Of a DNA stretch of 64,000 bases, positions 1 through 7,908 are shown in pieces. Within the stretch, counting starts at the first letter, position 1. The number at the start of each line of letters is the position of its first letter. Position numbers and translations under genes: made by a program. The stretch is from Chitinophaga silvatica (lineage in GTDB: Bacteria > Bacteroidota > Bacteroidia > Chitinophagales > Chitinophagaceae): contig NZ_QPMM01000004.1 in assembly GCF_003419895.1 (NCBI RefSeq), positions 310,001 to 374,000 on the forward strand. Reading direction: 5' to 3'. The notes beneath the pieces are model-generated. The model had not been told where the DNA came from. It saw only the letters and a program-made list of their open reading frames with translations, and did no database searches.

Positions 1-1125
1 AATGTTTTCGATAACTGCGCTGGCTTCTTCCTGGGCCGGAGGGGCTTGAGGAGGGGTTTCAGCGGCAGGAGCCTGTTGAGGGCGACTTTCGGCCTTCACG
101 ACTTTAGTAACAGGAATATGCGCCGGTTCTTTAGCGGTAGCCGGTTTTGCCTCTTGTAATACTTCTTCCACTTTTTTAACTACAGGTTTATCTTCAACCG
201 GTGCGGCTTTTTCCGTTTTTTCTGTCGTATCGGTTTTATCTGTTTTTTCAACTTTGGCTGTTGGAGTAGCTGGAGCTTGAGCAGCAGGGGCTACTTTTTC
301 CGGAGCAACGACTTCGGCAGGTTTTGCCGGAGGAGTTGGTGGAGTTGCATTCTGTACGGGAGGTTGAACCGGTTTAGGTTCAGGTTTCTTTTCTGCTACC
401 GGGGTTGGAGCTGGGGCCTCAACAGGTTTTTGTTCCTGAATTGGTTTAGGCGCCGGTGGAGGGGTAGCAGGTTTTTCTTCCTGTTCAGTTTTTTTAGCAA
501 CTGGTTTTTTGCGGTTTAGAGCATCGAGATCGATGGTAGTAATGACTTTAGGGCCGTTGATTTTCGGCGATTCAGGTTTTACTACTTCTGGTTCCGCAGG
601 AGGAGGCGTAGCTGGAGTTTTAGGAACTTCCGCGACAGGGGGAGCTGTAACTACGGGAGTTTCTGGTTTTGGTTCAGCTTTTTCCTTAGCAGGAGGCGGA
701 GTTACCGGAGCAACATTAGCCTGAGGCTGAGGTTCCTGTTTAGGAGCTTCTTTAACAGGTTCTGGTTTTGCTTCCTGTTTAGGCGCTTCTGCAGCAGGGG
801 CAGCAGGCGCAGTTTCTTCTTTTTCTTTATTTGAATTCTTCTTAGCCGCCGCTTCCGCTTCCTCTTTTTCTTTCTTCTTCATCGATTCTAACACGCTTCC
901 TTTAGGCAGGGCTATTTGATCGCTTTTGCGTTTATTAGCCTTGTCTTGCTGGAATTCCGACTGCAGAGCTGTATACATAATAGCAGTGAGGCGGGCGTTG
1001 GGTGAACTGAATCCACCCATATCAAAGCCCTTATTGCTAAGGAAATCGATTAGCGTTTCCTTACCAATATTGAACTCCTTGGCTGCAGCCAGCAATCGCG
1101 GTGTGTTGTTTGTTGTTTCAGGCAT
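1..1125 (-). CDS. infB: Translation initiation factor IF-2, N-terminal part (cut by window edge)
   Basis: IF-2 is the GTPase that brings initiator tRNA to the 30S subunit. Only the N-terminal 375 residues are inside the window. The protein starts MPETTNNTPRLLAAAKEF and carries the IF2_N helical module (residues about 9-36, with the AAKEFN and LIDFLSNKGF stretches), followed by a long Pro/Ala/Lys/Glu-rich low-complexity linker; the GTP-binding part lies beyond position 1. It is the third gene of the rimP-nusA-infB operon, 127 bp after nusA. The start at 1125 is preceded by a GGGGAGG stretch. The frame stays open back to the nusA stop, but without an upstream ATG, so this start is preferred. 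Confidence 0.93.
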   Translation of the reverse strand, partial: MPETTNNTPRLLAAAKEFNIGKETLIDFLSNKGFDMGGFSSPNARLTAIMYTALQSEFQQDKANKRKSDQIALPKGSVLESMKKKEKEEAEAAAKKNSNKEKEETAPAAPAAEAPKQEAKPEPVKEAPKQEPQPQANVAPVTPPPAKEKAEPKPETPVVTAPPVAEVPKTPATPPPAEPEVVKPESPKINGPKVITTIDLDALNRKKPVAKKTEQEEKPATPPPAPKPIQEQKPVEAPAPTPVAEKKPEPKPVQPPVQNATPPTPPAKPAEVVAPEKVAPAAQAPATPTAKVEKTDKTDTTEKTEKAAPVEDKPVVKKVEEVLQEAKPATAKEPAHIPVTKVVKAESRPQQAPAAETPPQAPPAQEEASAVIENI

Positions 1126-1252
1126 ATCGTATTTCGGGCCTCCCCTGTTTCCCGTTTCCAAACGGGATAGTTTTTTACGTTTAAACAATAACTCGAAAAA
1201 ATCAATTCCCTTTCTAATAAGGCCTTTACCTGGGAAGGGTTGTGGCTCGGCT

Positions 1253-2500
1253 TTATTCTTTGTCAAACTCTTCTTGTAATATTCTTCTTACATCCTGCAC
1301 TGTCTCTTCTTCTAAATCAGAACGGCGAACCAGTTCTTCAACAGTCAGCTCTAATACGCTGCGGGCAGTGTCACAACCTATTCGCTTCAGTTCGTCTATG
1401 ATCCATTCTTCGATTTCGTCTGAGAATTCTTCGAGATCTATATCAAATTCAGACTGTTCTTGAGCTTCGTCGCGGAATACATCTATTTCGTAACCGGTAA
1501 GTTCGCAAGCCAATTTGATGTTAACGCCTTTTTTACCGATGGCCAGTGATACCTGGTCAGGATTTAGGTAAACGGAAGCGTATTTATTGTCATTATCCAC
1601 TTCCATTCTGCTAATCCTTGCTGGTGTGAGGGAGCGTTGGATTAATAACTGAATATTAGTGGTAAAGTTGATGATATCGATATTTTCATTTCTCAATTCG
1701 CGTACGATACCGTGAATGCGGCTACCTTTCATACCCACGCATGCACCTACAGGATCGATACGGTCGTCGTATGATTCTACGGCAACTTTTGCCCTTTCAC
1801 CTGGTTCGCGAACAATTTTTTTGATGACAATCAGCCCGTCAAAGATCTCAGGCACCTCAATTTCCAGCAATTTAGCAAGGAAGGATGGATGTGTACGAGA
1901 AAGAATGATAAGTGGTGCGTTATTCTTCATTTCCACTTTCTTCACCACCGCTCTAACATTCTCTCCTTTTTTGAAATAGTCTGTAGGAATCTGTTCAGAT
2001 TTAGGCAAAATTAACTCATTCCCCTCATCATCAAGCAATAAAACTTCTTTTTTCCAAACCTGGTATACTTCACCGGTTACAATTTCGCCAGCTTTATCGG
2101 CGTATTTCTTCACCAGGATGTTTTTCTTTAAGTCACCGATTCTGGCAGAAAGGGTTTGTTTGGCAGCCAGAATAGCTCTGCGGCCGAAGTCCAGAATCTC
2201 CACTTCTTCATATAAATCTTCACCTACCTGATAATCTGGTTCTACGAGAATAGCTTCAGAATAGGCGATTTGGGCATTATCATCTTCTACTTCCCCATCG
2301 GCAACGATGGTACGGCGGCGTAATATTTCAAGGTCACCCTTTTCGGTATTTACAATCACATCAAAATTCTCATCTGAGCCATATTTTTTCCTAAGCAGTG
2401 TCTTGAACACATCTTCCAGTACCTTCATCAATGTAGGACGGTCTATGTTTTCCGCCTCCTTGAACTCGGTAAATGACTCAATTAAGTTAATACTAGCCAT
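1253..2500 (-). CDS. nusA: Transcription termination/antitermination factor NusA
   Basis: NusA binds RNA polymerase and modulates pausing, termination and antitermination. The 415-residue protein has an N-terminal polymerase-binding domain (about 1-125), an S1 RNA-binding domain (about 135-200, beginning GEIVTGEVYQVWKKE), and two KH domains with GMKG and GKKG loops. The C-terminus is acidic with a helix-hairpin-helix-like segment (ARSVLELTVEELVRRSDLEE). It is shorter than E. coli NusA (495 residues), which has two acidic repeats; the short form is usual in Bacteroidota. It sits between rimP (16 bp upstream) and infB, the classic translation/transcription operon. Confidence 0.97.
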   Translation of the reverse strand: MASINLIESFTEFKEAENIDRPTLMKVLEDVFKTLLRKKYGSDENFDVIVNTEKGDLEILRRRTIVADGEVEDDNAQIAYSEAILVEPDYQVGEDLYEEVEILDFGRRAILAAKQTLSARIGDLKKNILVKKYADKAGEIVTGEVYQVWKKEVLLLDDEGNELILPKSEQIPTDYFKKGENVRAVVKKVEMKNNAPLIILSRTHPSFLAKLLEIEVPEIFDGLIVIKKIVREPGERAKVAVESYDDRIDPVGACVGMKGSRIHGIVRELRNENIDIINFTTNIQLLIQRSLTPARISRMEVDNDNKYASVYLNPDQVSLAIGKKGVNIKLACELTGYEIDVFRDEAQEQSEFDIDLEEFSDEIEEWIIDELKRIGCDTARSVLELTVEELVRRSDLEEETVQDVRRILQEEFDKE

Positions 2501-2516
2501 GTTTAGTTATTATATT

Positions 2517-2981
2517 TTAAAACACGATGCACACTTTAGTATGCTTTATTTCATTAAGTTTTAAATCAGTAGATTTCTTTTCTTTCTTTTTGCCCACGGT
2601 TTCCTCAATGGTAATGGAGTCTTCCGTTACAGCTTGTAATATACCTTCCTTCACTGCACCATCAAGCAGGGTGACTTCCACTTTTCGACCAATATTTTTA
2701 AGGTATTGTCTATGCAGTTTGAGTGGTTCATCTAATCCCGGAGAAGAAACCTCCAGAGAGAAGTCATTGTCTGGAAATATGTTAGCAGTTTCCAGCAATG
2801 CATACAATTGTCGGTTAAAAGTTACCAGCGTAGCCACTGGAACTCCTTTATCCCCGTCCAGAAAGAGCTTAATATTGTTAGTGGGCTTAATCTTGATTTC
2901 TACCAAAAAGTTGTCGGGATACTCAACTAGCAGTCCTTCTGCCATGTCCCGGATAGTTTTTATCACTTGTTCGTTTGCCAT
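2517..2981 (-). CDS. rimP: Ribosome maturation factor RimP
   Basis: RimP assists maturation of the 30S subunit. The 154-residue product starts MANEQVIKTI and contains the RimP N-terminal alpha/beta domain with the signature DFSLEVSSPGLDEPLK (about residues 74-89), then an SH3-like C-terminal domain with a lysine cluster. The reading frame is open 16 codons further upstream, but that stretch would be encoded inside a strong hairpin (2992-3019), so the start at 2981 is preferred. It is the first gene of rimP-nusA-infB. A TAATTTTG -7 element lies at 3040-3047, giving a leader of about 50 nt that holds the hairpin. Confidence 0.94.
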   Translation of the reverse strand: MANEQVIKTIRDMAEGLLVEYPDNFLVEIKIKPTNNIKLFLDGDKGVPVATLVTFNRQLYALLETANIFPDNDFSLEVSSPGLDEPLKLHRQYLKNIGRKVEVTLLDGAVKEGILQAVTEDSITIEETVGKKKEKKSTDLKLNEIKHTKVCIVF

Positions 2982-3019
2982 ACAAAAAACGCGAAGGGGA
3001 CAATCACTCGTCCCCTTCG
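2982..3019 (-). terminator. Terminator-like hairpin in the rimP leader
   Basis: On the minus strand a perfect 10-bp stem (CGAAGGGGAC / GTCCCCTTCG, 2992-3001 with 3010-3019) closes an 8-nt loop and is followed by CGTTTTTTGT directly before the rimP ATG. The gene upstream in space (3148) points away, so this cannot end another gene. It therefore sits in the 5' leader of the operon and could attenuate transcription or hide the start region. Confidence 0.6.
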
Positions 3020-3039
3020 TTAGTATCATTTTCCTTTCA

Positions 3040-3047
3040 CAAAATTA
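3040..3047 (-). promoter_or_regulatory. Candidate -7 promoter element for rimP operon
   Basis: TAATTTTG matches the Bacteroidota -7 consensus TAnnTTTG. It lies about 60 bp upstream of the rimP start and just upstream of the leader hairpin. No clear -33 TTTG was assigned, so this rests on the -7 match and position. Confidence 0.45.
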
Positions 3048-3147
3048 GGATTTTATTTTGATTGAAAAACTATTTCTTTAGATTCACAGTAATTTAGAAG
3101 ATAAGAAGCCCTGCCGGCCTTTCATATGTTATTTAAAAATATTTGAT

Positions 3148-3438
3148 ATGGGCCTGATTTTCCTGAAAAAACTTAACATAGAGTTGATCGCGTGGGCGCT
3201 TGGTATTGTGATTTTGTATAATGTGAATCCTGAGTCCTCCTTCACAATTTGTCCTTTAGCGATCATTGGATTTAAATTTTGCCCGGGATGTGGATTAGGA
3301 CATGGCATTCACTTCTTTTTACATGGTCAATGGACCGCTGCCATTCAGCACCACTGGTTATCCCCTGTTGTGGCATTAACGTTGTGTTATCGTATAATTG
3401 AATTAAGCAAACAACAATACTTCTCTCTAAAACATTAA
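3148..3438 (+). CDS. DUF2752 family small membrane protein
   Basis: A 96-residue membrane protein with two predicted hydrophobic segments (about residues 10-30 and 70-85). Between them is the DUF2752 signature: a CPLA segment followed by FKFCPGCGLGHGIHFF, that is a CPGCG motif with a following basic/aromatic stretch. The function of the family is unknown; the cysteines could bind metal or form disulfides. It is 11 bp upstream of a TM2-domain gene, and the two are likely co-transcribed. The family call is fairly secure; no biochemical role can be given. Confidence 0.75.
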   Translation: MGLIFLKKLNIELIAWALGIVILYNVNPESSFTICPLAIIGFKFCPGCGLGHGIHFFLHGQWTAAIQHHWLSPVVALTLCYRIIELSKQQYFSLKH

Positions 3439-3449
3439 TAATCCATATT

Positions 3450-3800
3450 ATGAGCGAGTTTTCATTTGCTATGTTACCGGGTATTGAAGGTGAGGAAATG
3501 ATTTGGCTGCAGGAATTAACCAAGAACTATTCTAATGAGAATAAACAACGGTTTTTAGCAGTTTATCAAAGCCGGCGCCGGGATCCCCAGATTATTCTTA
3601 TCTGCACATTAATAGGATTAGTTGCAGTTGCCGGAATCCAAAGATTCCTGTTAAATCAGATCGTAATGGGAATTTTATACTTTGTTACGCTGGGATTTTG
3701 CTTCGTAGGCACCATTATAGATGCCATAAATTATAGAAAACTGACCTGGGAGTATAATAAAAAACAGGCAGTAGAGACCGCAGCGCTACTTGGCCTTTAA
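3450..3800 (+). CDS. TM2 domain-containing membrane protein
   Basis: A 116-residue protein with a polar N-terminal half and two adjacent transmembrane helices forming a TM2 domain (about residues 52-95). A short turn carries the aromatic/glycine residues GIQRFLLNQIVMGILYF, and a second helix ends in DAINY. TM2 proteins are small inner-membrane proteins without a settled function in bacteria. It follows the DUF2752 gene by 11 bp and precedes a third small membrane protein, so these three probably form one transcription unit ending at the hairpin at 4127. Confidence 0.75.
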   Translation: MSEFSFAMLPGIEGEEMIWLQELTKNYSNENKQRFLAVYQSRRRDPQIILICTLIGLVAVAGIQRFLLNQIVMGILYFVTLGFCFVGTIIDAINYRKLTWEYNKKQAVETAALLGL

Positions 3801-3869
3801 AGTTAAAAAAAACTTAAAAAAGGGGTGTTTTTCCTACCACGGATAGGATATTCTGCTAACTTCGTGAGT

Positions 3870-4121
3870 ATGTTCAAGTTTATATTAACTATAATCATAG
3901 CCTATATACTCTATAAACTCGTCTTTAATATACTAATCCCGGGATATAGAGTAACGAAAGAAGTGCGTAGACAAATGAATAATATGCAGGATCATATGCG
4001 TCAGCAATACGAGCAACAACAAAAGGCTCAGCAGGGGGCGTATGGACAGGCTTCTCAGGAGCCTCCGAAACAGCAAAAAATTGATAAAGGCGACTATATC
4101 GACTTTGAAGAAGTAAAATAA
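3870..4121 (+). CDS. Small single-pass membrane protein, DUF4834-like
   Basis: An 83-residue product starting MFKFILTIIIAYILYKLVF: one N-terminal transmembrane helix, then a Gln-rich, coiled-coil-prone cytoplasmic tail and a conserved-looking acidic end GDYIDFEEVK. This layout resembles the DUF4834 family of Bacteroidota; that name is from memory and not checked. The frame is open 15 codons further upstream, but a TAACTTCG element (variant TAnnTTTG) lies in that stretch and the helix begins at residue 3 from this ATG, so the start at 3870 is preferred. A strong terminator follows 5 bp after the stop codon. Confidence 0.65.
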   Translation: MFKFILTIIIAYILYKLVFNILIPGYRVTKEVRRQMNNMQDHMRQQYEQQQKAQQGAYGQASQEPPKQQKIDKGDYIDFEEVK

Positions 4122-4126
4122 ATGAG

Positions 4127-4153
4127 AAGGCCGGAAACTTTCCGGCCTTTTTT
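4127..4153 (+). terminator. Intrinsic terminator
   Basis: A 10-bp stem AAGGCCGGAA / TTCCGGCCTT with a 3-nt loop is followed by a T run. It lies between two convergent genes (plus-strand membrane protein and minus-strand HAD hydrolase) and may serve the plus-strand unit mainly. Confidence 0.8.
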
Positions 4154-4778
4154 ATGTGTTTGCAGGTCTGAATATCTCCAGAATACTTTTGGGTGCCTGC
4201 AGGTGAATTGTTTGTAAACCCACTGCTTTAGCCCCTTCTATATTAGGTAAAGTATCATCAATAAATAAAGTTTCCCCAGGATTCAACTCATTTTCATCTA
4301 AAACCATCTGGTAAGATTCTTTATCTGGTTTTCTGTATCCCATCTGGTGGGAATAATAAGCCTTATCAAAAAAGGTGGCCAGAGAAGGAATTCCTCTGGA
4401 AGTCTCCAGTATTTTATTGAAAGCAGCCAAATGGATCGCATTAGTATTGCTTAACAGAAACAGATTATAATGTTGCCGGAGCTGTTGTAATAACTGGAGT
4501 CGCTGTACCGGAAAATCTAAAAGCATCGCATTCCAGGCGGCTTCGATCTGATCATCCGTAATATGCGAAGGCACGTGTTTATGCATTTCTAACAAGAAGT
4601 CTTCAACGGCTACATGCCCGGTTTCGAGGCCGTTGAACAGGTCGGAACCATGAAATTGAGAATAAAGCTCATCGAAATTCGCTACACCTAATTCTTGGAA
4701 AGCCTCACTAGTTAACTTATAGTTGATGTTTAGAATCACCCCTCCCAGATCGAAAATGATATTTTTTATACCCTGCAT
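4152..4778 (-). CDS. HAD superfamily hydrolase, YihX-like
   Basis: A 208-residue HAD-fold phosphatase. Motif I is IIFDLGGVIL (residues 7-16), motif II is LFLLSNTNAIH (about 106-116), motif III is the lysine in GYRKPD (about 147-152), and motif IV is FIDDTLPNIEGA (about 171-182). An alpha-helical cap lies between motifs I and II, as in subclass IA enzymes such as YihX, which dephosphorylate sugar phosphates or related metabolites. The second Asp of motif I is Gly, a variation common in this FDLGG/FDFGN subgroup. The gene stands alone and is convergent with the upstream membrane-protein unit. The substrate cannot be told from sequence. Confidence 0.85.
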   Translation of the reverse strand: MQGIKNIIFDLGGVILNINYKLTSEAFQELGVANFDELYSQFHGSDLFNGLETGHVAVEDFLLEMHKHVPSHITDDQIEAAWNAMLLDFPVQRLQLLQQLRQHYNLFLLSNTNAIHLAAFNKILETSRGIPSLATFFDKAYYSHQMGYRKPDKESYQMVLDENELNPGETLFIDDTLPNIEGAKAVGLQTIHLQAPKSILEIFRPANT

Positions 4779-4965
4779 ACTTTTAAAATTGGAAAAGCAA
4801 AGAAATGCAGATTTTCTGAAAGTTAGAAGTAGCTAAATAAATGTAAATTGTTATATTTACAGGATATACAATTGTTGATTGTTGAGAATGTAGATTAACC
4901 TATAAATATTGTTTTGTAACCTAAAAATCAGAATCTATAAAATTTAATATCCTTATTCAATACTT

Positions 4966-5907
4966 ATGAAAAAAATCATCCTTTTGTTGACATTATTGTC
5001 ATGTGTTGTAGTTAGTAAAACCATTGCCCAGATTTATCCTTTCGAGAGAAAAGACTGGGTATATGTGGGGGCTGGCCATACTAATACCCCTCCAAATTAT
5101 GATTTTATGTACTATAAGATTTTAGCAGCTATTGCTGATACGTCCAGGTACGCCTCTATATTACAGGTTTCGATACAAGGAGATGCCAATTATTATAATT
5201 ACCAGGGAACTTATGAGCTCCGTGTAGATAAATATGATGGAACCACCGGAAGATTTGATGGGATCGAAATTCGTTGTACTTCCGGAAATCCACAGGCGGG
5301 GCTGTTTTATGTGTACAAAAATGAGATCTGGGTAAAATCGAATTACAAATGGGGCTCTATTTATCTGCGTACAATAGCCGATTTTGCTAACTTTTCTCCA
5401 AGGTGTACATTAGTTACTACTACTACGGAGCCTCAGGGAGCCATGGTTGTAGCCAATGGGTTTGGTGTGAAATGTGATTTCGATAACAATAAAATATACA
5501 AGCTGCCATATACTGATGTATTTGGAAATATGGCTATTGGAGGTACAATTAATTCCAGTGAAACTGAAAAGCCTAAATTAAGTGTAAACGGACCTATAAT
5601 TGCGACCAGGCTAAGAGTAATACAAACCGGGTGGGCCGATTTTGTATTTGATCCAACCTACAAGTTATCAGATTTAGCTGAAGTAGAAGCCTATATTAAT
5701 GCCAATGGAAGGTTACAGAATATACCTTCAGCCGATGAAGTGAGTCGGGATGGAGTTGATTTAGGTAATATGAATAAACTTCTTCTGCAAAAAGTAGAAG
5801 AACTTACCTTATATCTTATCCAGCAAAAAAAGGAAAATGACACATTAAAAAAGCAAAGTCAGAATATTCTGGAACGGTTGTCTGCATTGGAACTCAGCTC
5901 TAAATAG
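4966..5907 (+). CDS. Secreted protein with tail-fibre-like C-terminal coiled coil
   Basis: A 313-residue exported protein. A signal peptide (residues 1-21, ending SKTIAQ) precedes a beta-rich region without a recognised fold. The C-terminal third has a pattern common in Bacteroidota fibre-like exported proteins: a KLSVNGPI segment, WADFVFDPTYKLSDLAEVEAY, NGRLQNIPSADEV, GVDLGNMNKLL, then a coiled coil (about 270-310, VEELTLYLIQQKKEN). These ends resemble the trimerising part of peptidase-S74/phage-fibre-like proteins, but no S74 catalytic residues are seen. It is a single gene with its own leader. The likely role is a cell-surface or secreted structural protein; the partner is unknown. Confidence 0.6.
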   Translation: MKKIILLLTLLSCVVVSKTIAQIYPFERKDWVYVGAGHTNTPPNYDFMYYKILAAIADTSRYASILQVSIQGDANYYNYQGTYELRVDKYDGTTGRFDGIEIRCTSGNPQAGLFYVYKNEIWVKSNYKWGSIYLRTIADFANFSPRCTLVTTTTEPQGAMVVANGFGVKCDFDNNKIYKLPYTDVFGNMAIGGTINSSETEKPKLSVNGPIIATRLRVIQTGWADFVFDPTYKLSDLAEVEAYINANGRLQNIPSADEVSRDGVDLGNMNKLLLQKVEELTLYLIQQKKENDTLKKQSQNILERLSALELSSK

Positions 5908-5961
5908 TGTAATCATCAACGTAATAGAGAAAAAAAATTTAGGTTAATTCAATAAAATAAT

Positions 5962-5969
5962 TAATTTTG
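5962..5969 (+). promoter_or_regulatory. Candidate -7 promoter element for the tRNA gene
   Basis: TAATTTTG matches TAnnTTTG and lies 36 bp upstream of the tRNA 5' end, a usual distance for a tRNA promoter with a short leader. Confidence 0.45.
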
Positions 5970-6004
5970 CCCTCCCTCAAAAGGGGAATTAGTTCTTCGG
6001 AACA

Positions 6005-6078
6005 GGTCCTATAGCTCAGTTGGTTAGAGCACCTGACTCATAATCAGGGGGTCCCAGGATCATGCCCTGGTGGGACCA
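6005..6078 (+). tRNA. tRNA with anticodon CAT, probably tRNA-Ile (lysidine type)
   Basis: A 74-nt cloverleaf: acceptor GGTCCTA pairs with TGGGACC (one G-T), D arm GCTC/GAGC, anticodon stem CCTGA/TCAGG with loop CTCATAA (anticodon CAT), variable GGGTC, T stem CCAGG/CCTGG. The 3' CCA is not encoded. The GGTCCTATAGCTCAGTTGGT start and the CTCATAA loop are typical of the tRNA-Ile whose C34 becomes lysidine to read AUA, but elongator tRNA-Met cannot be excluded. The T loop reads ATCATGC instead of the usual TTCrAnY, so the conserved 54-58 pair is inverted from T-A to A-T. Confidence 0.93.
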
Positions 6079-6091
6079 CTTAAATTTCGCG

Positions 6092-6120
6092 AAAGCGCCG
6101 GTAAAATCGGCGCTTTTTCT
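6092..6120 (+). terminator. Terminator after the tRNA
   Basis: A 9-bp stem AAAGCGCCG / CGGCGCTTT (6092-6100 with 6108-6116) with a 7-nt loop is followed by TTCTTTTT. It lies 13 bp after the tRNA. Confidence 0.8.
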
Positions 6121-6487
6121 TTTTGTGGCCGGGGGTGGTGTTATCTGTCCATAGCTGTATTCAAATTGATTGGAGTATCATTATTGTAGTTTTACTTTGT
6201 ATTATTAGCGAATTTAATTTGGGAATTAATCTGGATAATTAAATCGAAAATTCGATGGTTCTTCTTTTATTTACCTTTATGTTATAGAGCCATTATATTA
6301 CGTACAATTGATTCCATACATAGATTATGTTCTTCATTTCAGATTATTGAACAGTAATAATTTGATCTCAAATTGAAAACATATCTAACCCATTTAGTGT
6401 CTAAATCTTCCAAAGCCTTCATCTATATTTAATAACTGTATTTTGTTTATAAAAGTGGATATTTATTGAAAAATAAATATTCTGTTA
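6121..6487 (+). other. AT-rich gap between tRNA terminator and FtsK-like gene
   Basis: About 370 bp, markedly AT-rich, with no open frame of note and no repeat of the tRNA 3' end. It presumably contains the promoter of the next gene (a TATTTTG-like stretch occurs near 6440), but no element is convincing. Confidence 0.4.
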
Positions 6488-7696
6488 ATGGAGCCTCTAA
6501 AATATTCCCCTTTATTAGACTTCCCCAATTATTCTTTTCCCTTATCCGAGATCGACCAATATAGATCTAATCAATCTTTAAAAACTTTATGGGAAGCAAA
6601 AAAAGATCACACACTCCCTATAATATGGTCTAAAACCAATGAATTGGTTATAAGAGATTTTGCAGAATTAAAAAATTTATTAGTGGTAGGCCCTCCAGCA
6701 TGTGGGAAATCAACTTTCCTTCATCAATTGGTAATTTCATTATTACTAACAAAACATCCTGCAGAAATAAAGTTTATATTTTTTGATTTCAAAAAGCTTG
6801 AATTTTCAGTATACAATTTGTTAGAAAACCATTTTCTTGCAAAACTACCGAATGGAAATAATCAGTCAATTGTAAGCAAAACGGATAATGTATTAGCAAC
6901 ATTAAATGCTCTAGCGATAGACATGGAGTTGAGGTATGATTTATTGAAGGATGCTGCCTGTCGTAATATTATTGAATACAATGATAAATTTTGCAGTCGT
7001 CTATTAAATCCACAAAAAGGGCATAGGTACTTATCTCATCTATTTTTGGTTGTTGACGAATTGGCTGATATGTTAATTATTAACAAAAGTGAGGTAAACA
7101 GGGTACTTGAGAATGTGCTAAGATCTGGATACAAAGTTGGGATACAAGTAATAATAAGTACAAATCAGATTATGGGCGATACATTATCTCCAGGTATTAA
7201 ATCACTTATACAACACAGAATTGTTTTCAGACTTACAGACAAGAGGGATAATCGCAAATTTCTAGATACTGAAAGTGTTCCAAAATTAATTGAAGAAGGA
7301 GAGTTTCTTTATTTAGATTCAGGGAAGGTTAAAAAGGGAAGAACTTTTAACGTAGAATTGCCACTTATTGAAGCCTTAACTACAAATATTGTTAAGCAAA
7401 AAGATTACCCGGGGCCTTATCTTTTACCAGAATACATTGATTCAACAGAAGAGGCCTTGGCCATTGAAGATCGAGACCCGTTGTTTAAGGAGGCAGCAAT
7501 TATAATAGTTCAATCTCAACAGGGAAGTACTTCGGTATTACAAAGAAGAATGAAGTTAAGTTATAATCGCGCTGGACGATTAATGGACCAATTAGAATTG
7601 GCTGGCATTGTAGGGCCTAAAATGGGAAGCCGTGTAAGGGAGGTCTTAATTAAAACAGAGAACGAGCTAGAAACAATATTAAACGACCTAATTTAA
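6488..7696 (+). CDS. FtsK/SpoIIIE-type DNA translocase lacking a membrane anchor
   Basis: A 402-residue P-loop ATPase of the FtsK/HerA class. The motor domain has Walker A GPPACGKS (catalytic Lys74), Walker B LFLVVDELADML (about 185-196) and an arginine-rich VIFRLTDKRDNRKFL region. The last 70 residues form the winged-helix gamma domain of FtsK (QQGSTSVLQRRMKLSYN, RAGRLMDQLELAGIVG), which in FtsK reads KOPS sequences. The four-helix membrane domain, the linker and most of the alpha subdomain of a normal FtsK (about 800 residues) are missing, and no transmembrane segment is seen. It lies in an AT-rich region beside a tRNA, so it may belong to a mobile element, moving or segregating DNA. A degenerate chromosomal FtsK paralogue is the alternative. 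Confidence 0.85.
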   Translation: MEPLKYSPLLDFPNYSFPLSEIDQYRSNQSLKTLWEAKKDHTLPIIWSKTNELVIRDFAELKNLLVVGPPACGKSTFLHQLVISLLLTKHPAEIKFIFFDFKKLEFSVYNLLENHFLAKLPNGNNQSIVSKTDNVLATLNALAIDMELRYDLLKDAACRNIIEYNDKFCSRLLNPQKGHRYLSHLFLVVDELADMLIINKSEVNRVLENVLRSGYKVGIQVIISTNQIMGDTLSPGIKSLIQHRIVFRLTDKRDNRKFLDTESVPKLIEEGEFLYLDSGKVKKGRTFNVELPLIEALTTNIVKQKDYPGPYLLPEYIDSTEEALAIEDRDPLFKEAAIIIVQSQQGSTSVLQRRMKLSYNRAGRLMDQLELAGIVGPKMGSRVREVLIKTENELETILNDLI

Positions 7697-7908
7697 TCAC
7701 TTTTATATTACTAATCTGATAACTATAACAGACTTAATTGCATTCCAATCACTTTACCAGCAACATTTCCCATGCTAAAATTTAGTACCCAATTTCTGTT
7801 TATTGTCTACTGTAATTCAATTGCAAAAAGCAGCTGGATAAGAAAAATGATTTTTATAAATTAAGATTTTGCCAACTTTTTTTGAAGTGTTTTTAAACCT
7901 TACAATGA

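Noticed and set aside
277..724. Plus-strand frames opposite infB (rich in Arg/Phe/Trp or Gly/Ser)
   Set aside because: They are the complement of the low-complexity Pro/Ala/Lys/Glu linker of infB.
1126..1252. Open frame linking nusA stop to infB, possible longer IF-2
   Set aside because: No ATG in it; the family's N-terminus starts at the ATG at 1125. A TTG start is possible but unsupported.
4152..4778. HAD motif I with Gly in place of the second Asp read as a dead enzyme
   Set aside because: The FDLGG/FDFGN form is a regular variant of the YihX-like subgroup.
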